Source: JACPFV01 sp038043245 (GTDB lineage Bacteria; Pseudomonadota; Gammaproteobacteria; Nevskiales; Nevskiaceae). From it: a stretch of DNA of 64,000 nt. The stretch is taken from contig JBBTCH010000001.1 in the NCBI GenBank assembly GCA_038043245.1, positions 620,001 through 684,000 on the forward strand, in the 5' to 3' direction. Positions 16,639 through 27,816 of the stretch are shown here, one piece after another. Below the pieces are notes generated by a model. It worked only from the letters and a program-made list of their open reading frames with translations. It was not told where the DNA came from and made no database searches. Made by a program: the position numbers and the translations under genes. How positions within the stretch are numbered: the first letter of the stretch is position 1; every line of letters begins with the position of its first letter.

Positions 16639-17907
16639 TCAGTGAAAAATCCAGCCCGCGAACAATCCCAAGCCGACGGTTAGATACCCAGGCAGCACGC
16701 GCGATGCCAACTCGCGCCCACCGATAGTGAGTACCACCAGAAACTTTAGGAAAAGATTTGCGCCATAAGCCACGGCAATCGCAGTGCCGACCTGGGCCGC
16801 CGTGAGTTGTTCCAAGCTGAACATCTTCAAGGTTGAGAGGCTGATGGCGTCCATATCGGTCAGTCCCGAAACGACGGCCACCGTGTAAACGCCGGAGGCG
16901 CCCGCCAGATCATTGAGCCACGCCGTGGCAACGAGCACGATTGCAAACACCACTCCAAAGCCGACCGCGACATGCAATTCGGCGGGGTTTGTGATGGTTG
17001 GCGGAGTCGTTACATGTCTGAGCTTCATCTTCAGCCATTCGCGCACCGCGACCAGTGTTCCGGCGAGCAGTCCGATTGCGAATAGGGGCAGAAGCTGCGG
17101 CAATATTTTCGGTGCGATTACGCCGGCAATGAGCGACAGCCTGATCAGCACGGCCAGATTCGCCAGCAGGATCACGACGGTCGCAATGCCGATAGGCGCA
17201 ACGCCAGAACGGTGCTGGCGCGAATAAACCAACGTCGTGGCGGTGCTGGAAACGGCGCCTCCCAGCAACCCCACCAGGATGATGCCTTGACGTTCTCCGA
17301 TATGACGCAGGGCAACGTAGCCGGACAAGCTCAAGCCCGAGACCAATACCACCATCAACAAAATCTCGTAGGGATTCAGCGCGCCGTAGGGACCGTAGCC
17401 CTTGTCAGGTAGCAGAGGCAGCACCACAAAAGTAATGGCCGAGAATTGCAGTAGCGACACCAAGTCCTGCCGCGACAAACGTTGCGATAGCCCGTGCAGT
17501 TCCGGCTTGAAGTACAGCAGCGCGGTCACCAACAGGGCCAGCACCACGCTCAAATAGGTGAAGCCAAACCAGATCAGAGCACCGAGCAGGTAACAAACCA
17601 GCAGCGCGGTAGTCGTCGTTGTACCGGGATCTTCCGGCGCTTCCTTCGATGACCAGTGAGACGCGATCATCATGCCACCCAGCACAAAAATGCCGGCGGC
17701 CAGAATCCAACCGGAACCGATCTTGTCCGTCAGCAGCGCCGAGAGCGTCCCGAACAGGGCGGTCAGCGCGAACGTACGCAAGCCGGCTTTACTATTGCTG
17801 TGACGTTCGCGCTCCAGCCCGATCAGCAGGCCCAAGGCGAGGCTAGTGGCAAATACGTAAGCCAGGCGGAAGTCGGCCAATGTTGCTGCGCTTTCAATCG
17901 GTGTCAT
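16639..17907 (-). CDS. MgtC/SapB family membrane protein with DUF4010 domain
   Basis: 422 residues with about a dozen hydrophobic helices. The N-terminal third carries the MgtC/SapB signature, LLIGLERERH followed by GLRTFALTALFG. The remainder matches the DUF4010 multi-pass domain, with a GLSLSGYVALRHIG helix and the late SGLTDMDAISLS motif. The function is not established; MgtC-like proteins are tied to magnesium limitation and membrane potential. It converges on the nitroreductase and is divergent from ppk2. Confidence 0.85.
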   Translation of the reverse strand: MTPIESAATLADFRLAYVFATSLALGLLIGLERERHSNSKAGLRTFALTALFGTLSALLTDKIGSGWILAAGIFVLGGMMIASHWSSKEAPEDPGTTTTTALLVCYLLGALIWFGFTYLSVVLALLVTALLYFKPELHGLSQRLSRQDLVSLLQFSAITFVVLPLLPDKGYGPYGALNPYEILLMVVLVSGLSLSGYVALRHIGERQGIILVGLLGGAVSSTATTLVYSRQHRSGVAPIGIATVVILLANLAVLIRLSLIAGVIAPKILPQLLPLFAIGLLAGTLVAVREWLKMKLRHVTTPPTITNPAELHVAVGFGVVFAIVLVATAWLNDLAGASGVYTVAVVSGLTDMDAISLSTLKMFSLEQLTAAQVGTAIAVAYGANLFLKFLVVLTIGGRELASRVLPGYLTVGLGLFAGWIFH

Positions 17908-18012
17908 GGCAGCATCATGCTCCCGGAGCGCCCGTAAGACATTGAGCTACGTCAATGTTAGCTTCGAGAATGTTCCCGACGCGGCGATGCACCGCCCATA
18001 AGAGGAGTAATT

Positions 18013-18798
18013 GTGAAATCACCGAAACACCTCTCGCCCATCTCAAAGAGCGACTATCGCGACGAGCTTCATCAACTGCAGATTGAGCTGGTCAAGCTTC
18101 ATCGAGACGTGATTGCGCGGGGACGCAAGGTTCTGGTCATTTTCGAAGGGCGCGATGCGGCGGGCAAAGACGGCGTTATCAAACGCATTGCCGAACATCT
18201 GAGCCCGCGCGAGGTCCGTGTCGTTGCACTGGGCAAGCCCAGTGACCGTGAAGAAACTCAATGGTATTTCCAGCGCTTCGTGCCCTATCTGCCGGCCGCT
18301 GGTGAGATCGTGCTGTCCAACCGCAGCTGGTACAACCGCGCCGGCGTCGAACGCGTGATGGGTTTTTGCACGCCTGCCGAGTGCGATGCGTTCCTTGAGG
18401 CCGTGCCGCGCTTCGAGCACATGCTGATCAAAGCCGGGGTCGAGCTGTTCAAGTACTACCTGGACATCAGTCGCAGCGAGCAGGCCCGACGGCTACGCGA
18501 TCGCCGCCGCGATCCGCTCAAGCAATGGAAAATGAGCCGCATCGATGCAGCGGCGCTCGGACACTGGAAAGACTACTCGACAGCACGCAACGTCATGTTG
18601 AAATCAACGCATCACGCGGAGGCGCCATGGCTCGTCGTTCGTGCGGACGACAAACGCCACGCCAGGTTGAACGTGATTCGGGACTTGCTGGGACGGATTA
18701 AATACCCGGCGTCCGGATCACGACGATTGCGCCCGGACCGGCGGGTTGTTCAAGTGTTTCGCAGTCCAATGGTCAAGGACGGCTGGCTGGCGCGCTGA
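18013..18798 (+). CDS. ppk2: Polyphosphate kinase 2 (PPK2)
   Basis: 261 residues starting at GTG after an AGAGGAG site. PPK2 moves phosphate between polyphosphate and nucleotides. Walker A is GRDAAGKDG (46-54). Next come VALGKPSDREETQWYFQRF (71-89) and the lid NRSWYNRAGVERVMGF (103-118), both hallmarks of single-domain class I PPK2. Class I enzymes usually phosphorylate NDPs, though some make NDP from NMP. It stands alone between two opposite-strand genes. The Arg/His-rich C-terminal tail (RRLRPDRRVVQVFRSP) is longer than the core needs. Confidence 0.93.
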   Translation: MKSPKHLSPISKSDYRDELHQLQIELVKLHRDVIARGRKVLVIFEGRDAAGKDGVIKRIAEHLSPREVRVVALGKPSDREETQWYFQRFVPYLPAAGEIVLSNRSWYNRAGVERVMGFCTPAECDAFLEAVPRFEHMLIKAGVELFKYYLDISRSEQARRLRDRRRDPLKQWKMSRIDAAALGHWKDYSTARNVMLKSTHHAEAPWLVVRADDKRHARLNVIRDLLGRIKYPASGSRRLRPDRRVVQVFRSPMVKDGWLAR

Positions 18799-18816
18799 CC
18801 TCACTTGATGCCGAGT

Positions 18817-19650
18817 TCAAGTCGGTTGTGATGCTTCGCCGAGGAAATCTGCTTCCAGCGAGGGCGCAGGATAATTAAAATTCACCGGCCCCTTTTCCGA
18901 CCCCGTCAGAAACTGCTGCACGTATTCCGATGGCGAACCGTGGATGGCCTCCGACGCGCCGTGATCCATGACGCGCCGATCAGCAATCACATAAACATCG
19001 TTCGAAATGGCAAGCGCTTCTTCGACACTATGGGAAACCACAACGCTGGTCAGCTCGAGCGCATCGTTGAGCTTTCGGATCAGACGCTGGAGTACCCCAA
19101 GAGTGATGGGGTCTTGTCCTGCGAAGGGCTCGTCATACATGACCAGATCGGGATCGAGCGCGATGGCACGCGCGAGCGCCACGCGCCGAGCCATGCCACC
19201 GGACAGTTCTTCCGGAAACAGTTTTTCCGTTCCGCGCAGGCCGACCACATGCAGCTTCATCACCACGATGTCGTGAATCATGGACTCCGGCAGCGATGTG
19301 TGTTCCCTTAATGGGAAAGCAATGTTTTCAAAGACATTCAGGTCGCTGAGCAGCGCCTGCGCCTGAAACTGCATACCCATGCGCTTGCGCAGTTCGAACA
19401 GGTCCGCGCGTCGCAGGCGGTGTACGTCAGTGCCGTCGAATTCCACCGTGCCGGCAGAGGGACGCAATTGCCCGCCGATGATGTGTAACAAAGTGGTCTT
19501 GCCACAGCCGGAGGGACCCACAATCGCTGTAATGCGGCCGCAGCGAATATCGAGATCTACGTTTTCCAGAATCGTGCGAGAGCCATAACTAAAGCTGAGT
19601 CCGCGGATGCGGACCAAGCTGTCTTGGGGATCAGCGCTCGTTGGGCTCAT
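18817..19650 (-). CDS. ABC transporter ATPase, MlaF-like, without adjacent partners
   Basis: 277 residues from the ATG at 19650, where MSPTSADPQ begins; the longer frame to 19701 is Arg-rich and unlikely. ABC motifs are complete: Walker A GPSGCGKT (45-52), Q-loop FQAQAL, signature LSGGM (149-153), Walker B VMYDEPF and the switch His207 in VSHSVEEAL. The segments NVFENIAFPLREHT and NYPAPSLEADF resemble MlaF, the ATPase that drives phospholipid transport in the Mla system. No MlaE permease, MlaD or other Mla gene lies next to it. It may work with a distant permease. Confidence 0.85.
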   Translation of the reverse strand: MSPTSADPQDSLVRIRGLSFSYGSRTILENVDLDIRCGRITAIVGPSGCGKTTLLHIIGGQLRPSAGTVEFDGTDVHRLRRADLFELRKRMGMQFQAQALLSDLNVFENIAFPLREHTSLPESMIHDIVVMKLHVVGLRGTEKLFPEELSGGMARRVALARAIALDPDLVMYDEPFAGQDPITLGVLQRLIRKLNDALELTSVVVSHSVEEALAISNDVYVIADRRVMDHGASEAIHGSPSEYVQQFLTGSEKGPVNFNYPAPSLEADFLGEASQPT

Positions 19651-19768
19651 GCGGTAAGCATGCCACGCCTTCGGCGCGCGCCGCCGCACAGACCATGACA
19701 CGCCGGTGAACGTATATCGTGATGCGCTTCATCGCGCGTCATACTTGGAGCACGTTTCAGAAAACTCA

Positions 19769-22125
<2,357 letters not shown>

Positions 22126-22126
<1 letters not shown>

Positions 22127-23343
22127 TGAACGTAAGCAAGACACGTCCATTCCATCGCGGAACGACCCAGGGCGTCGTCGGCGTGCCAGCCGTGACGGAT
22201 GCGTTTGGTCTTCCAGTTCTGGATGAAATGGTCCCCGTTTCGCCCGTTGCAATGCGGCTGGTGTCGGACGGAATAAAAACGCTTTGGGCGCGGATCGTGG
22301 CCGCGAACCCGCAGGCCGACACGCGCCCCTTGTTGCTCAGTTACGACGTTCATCCAAGCCCCGATGGCCCCGTGTTGATCGAGGTCAATACCAATGCCGG
22401 TGGCGTACTCACCGCCATGCGCGCGGCGCGCATGGGCAATGAATGTTGTGCGGACTGGGAGCAAGGCCTTCTGGAAGCACGTCTGCTCGCGCTGTTTCGC
22501 CACGACCTGCTCGGTCCCGATCCGAAAAAAGCCGGTGTCGTTGCGATTGTCGACGATCAACTGATGTCGCAGCCGTTGCTCGCCGAGATGATGGCCCTGG
22601 CAGGCCTCCTCCGACCCCATGCCGAAGACGTACGGGTGATCGATGCCGCTGAATTGAAATACAGCGACGGCCGCCTGCGACATGAGGGCAAGCCGCTCGA
22701 CCGCGTGTATTGGCGCAGCACGGATTTCCTATTGAGCGAACCGCAGCACGAACCCGTCCGCCGCGCAGTTCTGGAAGGGACCACAATTCTTGCGCCCTCC
22801 GCTGAAGCCTATGTGGCCATCGCCGACAAGCGCCGCATGGTCGAGTGGTCAAAAGCGCCGGAACTGGCGCGGGATGAAGCCGCGGGACTTTCGTTTCGCG
22901 TCGCCGAAACATTGCCCATGAACCAGCGAACCGTGGAAGCGTGGTACGCCGACCGCAGCGACTGGGTGTTCAAACCGGTCTCCGGTTTTGCCAGCCGCGG
23001 CGTTTACGTGGGCAAAAGCATCAGCCGCAAGAAGCTGACCGAACTGCCGGTCGACGCGTATCTCGCTCAACGTTATGCGCCCCATCCGGTGATTGATCGC
23101 GATGGCAAGGAATGGAAGTACGACATTCGCTTTTTCGCGGACCGCGGTCAGATCATCGGCGCCGCCGCACGCGTGTTCCATGGCCAGGTCGTCGGCATGC
23201 GCGAACCCGGAAGCGGGTTTGCACCGATACGCGTGGACGAGACCTGCTGCCTGATTGGCGCGCTCGCCGCTGCGCGAGGCAAGCCACCCAACGCTGGCAC
23301 ACGCATGCCCGCATCGAGTCGCGACGGACCAACTGATCTATAA
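22126..23343 (+). CDS. ATP-grasp-like protein of unknown substrate
   Basis: 405 residues. It shows ATP-grasp-like features in an unusual order: SYDVHPSPDGPVLIEVNTNAGG near residues 67-88, then DWVFKPVSGFASRGVYVG near 284-301, and YDIRFFADRGQIIGAAARV near 329-347. The Glu-x-Asn metal-binding motif appearing before the nucleotide-binding Lys suggests a circularly permuted arrangement, as in glutathionylspermidine-synthase-like enzymes. Such enzymes ligate a carboxylate to an amine. The start overlaps the copper ATPase stop by one base, so the two are co-expressed; a thiol or peptide ligand for metal is a speculative role. The last 25 residues look unstructured. Confidence 0.6.
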
Positions 23344-23452
23344 CGGTGGATGGCCGCCTCTGGCACTTTGCGGCATTCACCCGATTAAACCGCAAGCCCG
23401 CTTCGGATTGTGGATTCAAGCGGTCATTGCGACCGAGGCGACTGTTCGACCG

Positions 23453-24013
23453 TTACGAATGTATTGCCGGCAGCTTCAGAAAATGCTGGCGGTAGTAGCG
23501 CAACTCCTCGACCGAATCGCGGATATCGTCGAGCGCGAGATGTCTGGATTCCTTGTTGAACCCTTTCGCGATCTCCGGCGCCCAGCGCAGGCACAGCTCC
23601 TTGACCGTGCTGACGTCGAGGTTGCGGTAGTGGAAATGTTTTTCCAGTGACGGCATCCAGCGCGCGAGGAAGCGACGGTCCTGGCAGATGGAGTTGCCGG
23701 CCATCGGTGACTTTCTGGCGGGCACCCACTGGGCGAGGAACTCAAGGGTCTGACGCTCGGCTTCTGCATCGGTAACGGTGCTTTTGCGGACGCGCTGCGT
23801 CAGACCGGACTTGCCATGCTGGGTGGTGTTCCACTCGTCCATCGCCGCCAGCTCGCTATCGGACTGGTGGATCGCCAGCACCGGCCCTTCGGCAAGTGTG
23901 TTGAGCTGGCTGTCGGTGACCAGCGTCGCGATCTCGATGATGCGGTGACGTTCCGGCACCAGTCCGGTCATCTCCAGATCGATCCAGATCAGGTTGCGGG
24001 CGTCGGCGGTCAT
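23453..24013 (-). CDS. orn: Oligoribonuclease
   Basis: 186 residues. This DEDDh 3'-5' exonuclease degrades 2-5 nt RNAs, including pGpG from cyclic-di-GMP turnover. Catalytic residues are in place: Asp12 and Glu14 in WIDLEMTG, Asp112 in CQDRRFL, His158 in ESRHLALDDI and Asp163. The start at 24013 fits the standard length; the longer frame upstream is rejected. It is the last gene after exbB-exbD-tonB and a small secreted protein on the same strand, with only a 25-base gap. Confidence 0.97.
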   Translation of the reverse strand: MTADARNLIWIDLEMTGLVPERHRIIEIATLVTDSQLNTLAEGPVLAIHQSDSELAAMDEWNTTQHGKSGLTQRVRKSTVTDAEAERQTLEFLAQWVPARKSPMAGNSICQDRRFLARWMPSLEKHFHYRNLDVSTVKELCLRWAPEIAKGFNKESRHLALDDIRDSVEELRYYRQHFLKLPAIHS

Positions 24014-24038
24014 GGCGCGTCCGCGTCCGGTCGGCGGT

Positions 24039-24317
24039 TTATTTTGCGTTGGCTTTGGCGACCAGCGCGTCGATCTCGGCCTTTGCGGCCAGCGCCGCCT
24101 TCTGGTGCGCCTGCGCCAGATCGCCGTGTTCCTTGACGTATTTGACGATGCAGTTCTTGTAGGCGCCGAATTCACGCTCAAAGCGCTTGCTCTCTTCCAT
24201 GTCGGCCGCGCGGCCCAGCACCTTGGGTTTCTTGCAGGTGTGCGGAGTCACTGTGTCGGCGGCCCATGCGTTGGCGGAAAACAGGGTGATCAGCAACGCG
24301 GATAGCAGGTATTTCAT
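24039..24317 (-). CDS. Small secreted hypothetical protein
   Basis: 92 residues. The start at 24317 gives a clean signal peptide (MKYLLSALLITLFSANAWA) cleaved before ADTVTPHTC. The mature part has two cysteines (about residues 29 and 54) that may form a disulfide, and it ends in an Ala/Lys-rich helix with heptad-like spacing. It lies 14 bases after tonB and just before orn, so it probably shares their transcript. The family is unknown to me; the context suggests a periplasmic accessory. Confidence 0.7.
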   Translation of the reverse strand: MKYLLSALLITLFSANAWAADTVTPHTCKKPKVLGRAADMEESKRFEREFGAYKNCIVKYVKEHGDLAQAHQKAALAAKAEIDALVAKANAK

Positions 24318-24331
24318 GACGACGGTCTCGG

Positions 24332-25054
24332 CTATTTGAGTGAGTAACGGATCGGGATGCTGAATTCCCAGCGGTCCTGGTTGCCCATCTCGGGCGGCAC
24401 CGGCGGGAATCCTTTGACGCGCTTGATCAGCGCGACGGTTTCCTGGTCCAGCGAACGGATGCGCGACGGTTTGTCGATGCGGAAGCCCAGCACCGTACCC
24501 TGCTTGTTGATGATGAACCACAGCAGCACGTCGCCCGTCTCGCCATTGAGATACGCCTCACGCGGATAGCGCTTGGCTTTTTCGAGGATGCCGCGCACCA
24601 GCGCCAGATAGCTGGGGTTGACTGAAGGCTGTGCCTGCTCCTTTTTTTCTTCCTTCTTTTCTTCTTTTTTCTTCGGCTTTTCCTTGATCTTCTCAATGAT
24701 GAAGTGCGGATAAGTCGACAGGGTTTCAATCACTTCGGGAATCTTGAAGTCCTTCTTCGGCGGCGGCGGGATGAAGGCGTCCATGTTGATCGCCATCGCG
24801 CCCATCTGGTCGGCCGGCGGCGGCAGGCCGCCGCCGAAAATCGCCTGGAAGGCGAAGAACAGCACGACGAAGAGGTGCAGCCCGAACGAGCCGGCCATGC
24901 CGAAGCGCTCGCTCGGCATCTCGTCCACGTACTGGATCGCGCGCGCAACGTGCTTCTGCGTCAGCACGCGCTGCACATGCGGCTGCAGCCAGATCAGGAC
25001 CGTCTGCTTCAGCGCCTCGGCGCGCTGCCGCAGTTCGGCAATTTTTTCCTGCAT
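24332..25054 (-). CDS. tonB: TonB-family energy transducer
   Basis: 240 residues. About 50 cytoplasmic residues precede the single membrane helix (SFGLHLFVVLFFAFQAIF), which is longer than in E. coli TonB. The periplasmic linker is short, Pro-rich at first (PPPPKKDFKIPE), then strongly charged (Lys/Glu run near residues 125-140). The C-terminal TonB domain is clear: YPREAYLNGETGDVLLWFI and FPPVPPEM. It transmits proton-motive energy to TonB-dependent receptors. exbD and exbB lie directly upstream with a four-base gap. Confidence 0.9.
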   Translation of the reverse strand: MQEKIAELRQRAEALKQTVLIWLQPHVQRVLTQKHVARAIQYVDEMPSERFGMAGSFGLHLFVVLFFAFQAIFGGGLPPPADQMGAMAINMDAFIPPPPKKDFKIPEVIETLSTYPHFIIEKIKEKPKKKEEKKEEKKEQAQPSVNPSYLALVRGILEKAKRYPREAYLNGETGDVLLWFIINKQGTVLGFRIDKPSRIRSLDQETVALIKRVKGFPPVPPEMGNQDRWEFSIPIRYSLK

Positions 25055-25058
25055 GTGG

Positions 25059-25484
<426 letters not shown>

Positions 25485-25487
25485 GGC

Positions 25488-26234
25488 TTAGGCCTTCGCC
25501 GGCATGCGCTTGGCCAAGCGTCCGGCGTAGGTTCCGATGACCGTCTGCAGGCGACCGTTATAGCGGCCGAGCTCGGTGGCGATCTTGTTGTAGGCCATCA
25601 CCGCGGGAATCGCGGCGGCCAGACCGATGCCGGTGGCGATCAGCGCTTCGGCGATGCCGGGCGCGACCACCGCGAGGCTGGTGTCGTGCGAGGCACCGAT
25701 CGAGATGAAGCTGTTCATGATGCCCCACACCGTGCCGAACAGGCCGATGAACGGGCCGGCCGAACCGACGGTGGCGAGGAACGGCGTGTCCTTCTGCAGG
25801 CGGCGCATTTCGCTCGACAGCTGCAGGCGCATGGCGCGCTCGACGCGGTCGCGCACTTCGTGCAGCGCCTCGTGCGTGTGGTCGCCCGAGCCGTCGAGCC
25901 ATTCGGCATTGCCGGCGGCAATGATCGCCTGCAACGGATGGCCTTCTTCGTCGCGGAACTTGAGCATCTGGTCGACGCTGAGGCGGCCGAGCGACTCTTC
26001 CAGCCGGGTCACGGCCTTGATCGCCGCGATGATTTCCTTGCCCTTCTCGAACATCAGCTTCCAGCACCAGACCGAGAATCCGACCAGCAGCAGCATGACG
26101 AACTTCACCACCGGGTCGGCGTTGAGCACCAGATGCTTGATCGAAAGATTCGGCGCTTCCAGTACGTTGGCGGCATCCGTGGCGGCAACGGCAGTATCAG
26201 CGGCAACCAGGATCAGGGACGAGAACAGTTCCAC
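25488..26234 (-). CDS. exbB: MotA/TolQ/ExbB-family proton channel subunit
   Basis: 248 residues beginning at GTG, with GAGGTGA just upstream. Three membrane helices are visible: one near residues 35-55, then the pair in ATVGSAGPFIGLFGTVWGIM and EALIATGIGLAAAIPAVMAYN, which are the diagnostic ExbB/TolQ motifs. It assembles the pentameric ring around ExbD that energises TonB. It heads the operon; the divergent pterin dehydratase starts 110 bases away, so promoters for both must lie in 26235-26344. Confidence 0.93.
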   Translation of the reverse strand: MELFSSLILVAADTAVAATDAANVLEAPNLSIKHLVLNADPVVKFVMLLLVGFSVWCWKLMFEKGKEIIAAIKAVTRLEESLGRLSVDQMLKFRDEEGHPLQAIIAAGNAEWLDGSGDHTHEALHEVRDRVERAMRLQLSSEMRRLQKDTPFLATVGSAGPFIGLFGTVWGIMNSFISIGASHDTSLAVVAPGIAEALIATGIGLAAAIPAVMAYNKIATELGRYNGRLQTVIGTYAGRLAKRMPAKA

Positions 26235-26344
26235 AATTCACCTCGATTTTTCGCCCGATGCGGGCGGAACAGTTTAGTTATTCCCGGATTCGGGCCGGGC
26301 GTATGGGGTTATTATAAAACGAACAAGCCAGAATCGTGCCGACC

Positions 26345-26680
26345 ATGTCCGAACTTGCAAAAAAACGCTGCATCCCCTGCGAAGGGGGCGTCAAACCACT
26401 TGACACCGCCCAGGCCACGCAGCTGCTGAAGCAGCTTTCGCCCGACTGGAAGCTGGTCAAGGACGGCACCGCGATCGAGGCCACGTTCAACTTCAAGAAC
26501 TACTACCAGACCACGGCGTTTGTGAACGCGGCGGCTTACGTGGCGCATCGCGAGGATCATCACCCGGACATCGCCTTCGGCTACAAGACCTGCACGGTGA
26601 CCTACTGGACGCACGCCTCGAACGGGCTGACCGAGAACGACTTCATCTGTGCGGCGAAGACCGACGAACTGCTGAAATAA
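26345..26680 (+). CDS. Pterin-4a-carbinolamine dehydratase
   Basis: 111 residues from ATG 26345; an in-frame GTG at 26336 would add three residues. The family motif with active-site histidines is AHREDHHPDI (about residues 67-76), followed by TVTYWTHASNGLTENDF. The enzyme dehydrates 4a-hydroxytetrahydropterin formed by aromatic amino acid hydroxylases. No hydroxylase gene is adjacent, so its partner is elsewhere or it serves molybdopterin-like chemistry. It is monocistronic and followed by a REP-type palindrome. Confidence 0.93.
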   Translation: MSELAKKRCIPCEGGVKPLDTAQATQLLKQLSPDWKLVKDGTAIEATFNFKNYYQTTAFVNAAAYVAHREDHHPDIAFGYKTCTVTYWTHASNGLTENDFICAAKTDELLK

Positions 26681-26687
26681 ACACAAC

Positions 26688-26714
26688 GTCATTCCCGCGA
26701 AGGCGGGAATCCAG
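26688..26714. repeat. REP-type palindrome, single copy
   Basis: The unit GTCATTCCCGCGAAGGCGGG plus AATCCAG forms a hairpin (CCCGC/GCGGG). Similar units lie at 50058-50144, 53840-53928 and 63209-63235, so this is a multi-copy family in the genome. It sits eight bases after the pterin dehydratase stop and may act as a transcript end. Confidence 0.75.
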
Positions 26715-26728
26715 CGAAAGACTGTTCC

Positions 26729-27213
26729 GCCTAAAGGCGGGTTACTTCTTTGGCGCAAAGAAGTAACCAAGAAACATTCGCTCCGCTGCGCCGACAGCCC
26801 CTTTCGCTTCTGGCTCGTTCGGGGTACCGCGCAAACGCGGCATCCATACCGCGCCGCGCTCGGCGAACCTCCTGTTCGCCGCCCTCCTCACTCACAGCGA
26901 AGCTCAAGGCGGCGCAGAGTCGCTAGAGAATCTAAAGCTCTCACTTCCACCGTCTTTTGATGTTGAGCGCCGTTTGCGCCGCCGAGCATCGCAACGAATG
27001 AAGCGTGGAGCCGGCATGGATACCGGCTCAGCACCAGCGGGACATGGATGTTCCGTTGGTGCGTCAGCTTCATTCGTGAGAAGCGCAGGAATCTTCTAGG
27101 CGCATCAGGCGCACAGCGCTTTTTGGTGACTTTTTGTCGCGTCTGACAAAAAGTTACCCGGCCTTTAGGCCGGAATGACTTTTGAAGCTACCCGCGCTTT
27201 AGTGCGGAACTGT
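26729..27213. repeat. Non-coding element with inverted ends, about 450-485 bp
   Basis: The gene-free stretch 26681-27216 holds one organised element. Its left end GCCTAAAGGCGGGTTACTT (26729-26747) is matched in inverse by AAGTTACCCGGCCTTTAGGC (27151-27170), nearly base for base. A second, weaker copy of the end lies at about 27184-27213. Just inside the left end is another palindrome (TTACTTCTTTGGCGCAAAGAAGTAA). No plausible open reading frame fills the interior. It resembles a miniature inverted-repeat or dispersed palindromic element. It lies between convergent genes (pterin dehydratase and recR). Confidence 0.7.
26994..27077. other. Predicted three-way-junction fold inside the 26.7-27.2 kb element
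   Basis: An 11-bp perfect stem, ACGAATGAAGC (26994-27004) with GCTTCATTCGT (27067-27077), encloses two hairpins. Arm 1 is GAGCCGG/CCGGCTC (27008-27014 with 27023-27029). Arm 2 is a 10-bp stem with one G-U pair (27031-27040 with 27053-27062). Both loops contain CATGGAT. The pairing was worked out by hand and is extensive enough to suggest a real DNA or RNA fold. The direction of any transcript is unknown. Confidence 0.55.
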
Positions 27214-27216
27214 CTT

Positions 27217-27816
27217 TTAGACCGGCAATCGCCCGCTGAGGGCGTGCGACAGCGTGCCGCCATCCACATATTCCAGCTCACCGCCCATCGGCACGCCATG
27301 GGCGATGCGGCTGACCTTGACGCCGCGCGCCTTGGCGATCTCGGCGACGTAGTACGCCGTCGCCTCGCCCTCGACCGTCGGGTTAGTGGCGACAATCAGT
27401 TCCTTGACCTCGCCGCTGGCGAGTTGCGTGGTCAGCAGATCCAGACCCAGTTCCTTGGGGCCGATGCCGTCGATTGGCGACAAGCGCCCCATCAGCACGA
27501 AATAACGGCCGCGGTAGCTGGTGTGCGTGTCGATCGCCATCAGGTCTGCCGGTGACTCGACCACGCATAACTGCCCGGTGGCGCTGCGCGCCGGCGAGCA
27601 GAGATTGCAGTGCGGCGGCTCGCAGAACATGCGCGACTTTTCGCAACGGCCGATGCCGCTGAGCGCTTCGGTCAGCGACTGGCTGATCGCCGCTGCGCCC
27701 TCGCGGTCGCGCTGCAGCAAGTGAAACGCCATGCGCTGAGCGGATTTGGGGCCGACACCCGGCAGACGCCGCAAGGCGTCCATCAGCCTGGCCAGCCGCG
27801 GCGAATATGAAGTCAC
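27217..27816 (-). CDS. recR: Recombination mediator RecR
   Basis: 199 residues, normal length. An N-terminal helix-hairpin-helix (RLPGVGPKSAQRMA, 17-30) is followed by the zinc-finger region and a Toprim domain (VVESPADLMAID, then YRGRYFVLMGRLSPIDGIGP). It loads RecA at gaps with RecF/RecO. The usual zinc pattern C-x2-C-x8-C-x2-C is changed: C58-E-K-S61 replaces the first pair, with an extra C65 before C70 and C73. The GTG start overlaps the ybaB stop (GTGA), within a dnaX-ybaB-recR operon. Confidence 0.96.
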   Translation of the reverse strand: MTSYSPRLARLMDALRRLPGVGPKSAQRMAFHLLQRDREGAAAISQSLTEALSGIGRCEKSRMFCEPPHCNLCSPARSATGQLCVVESPADLMAIDTHTSYRGRYFVLMGRLSPIDGIGPKELGLDLLTTQLASGEVKELIVATNPTVEGEATAYYVAEIAKARGVKVSRIAHGVPMGGELEYVDGGTLSHALSGRLPV

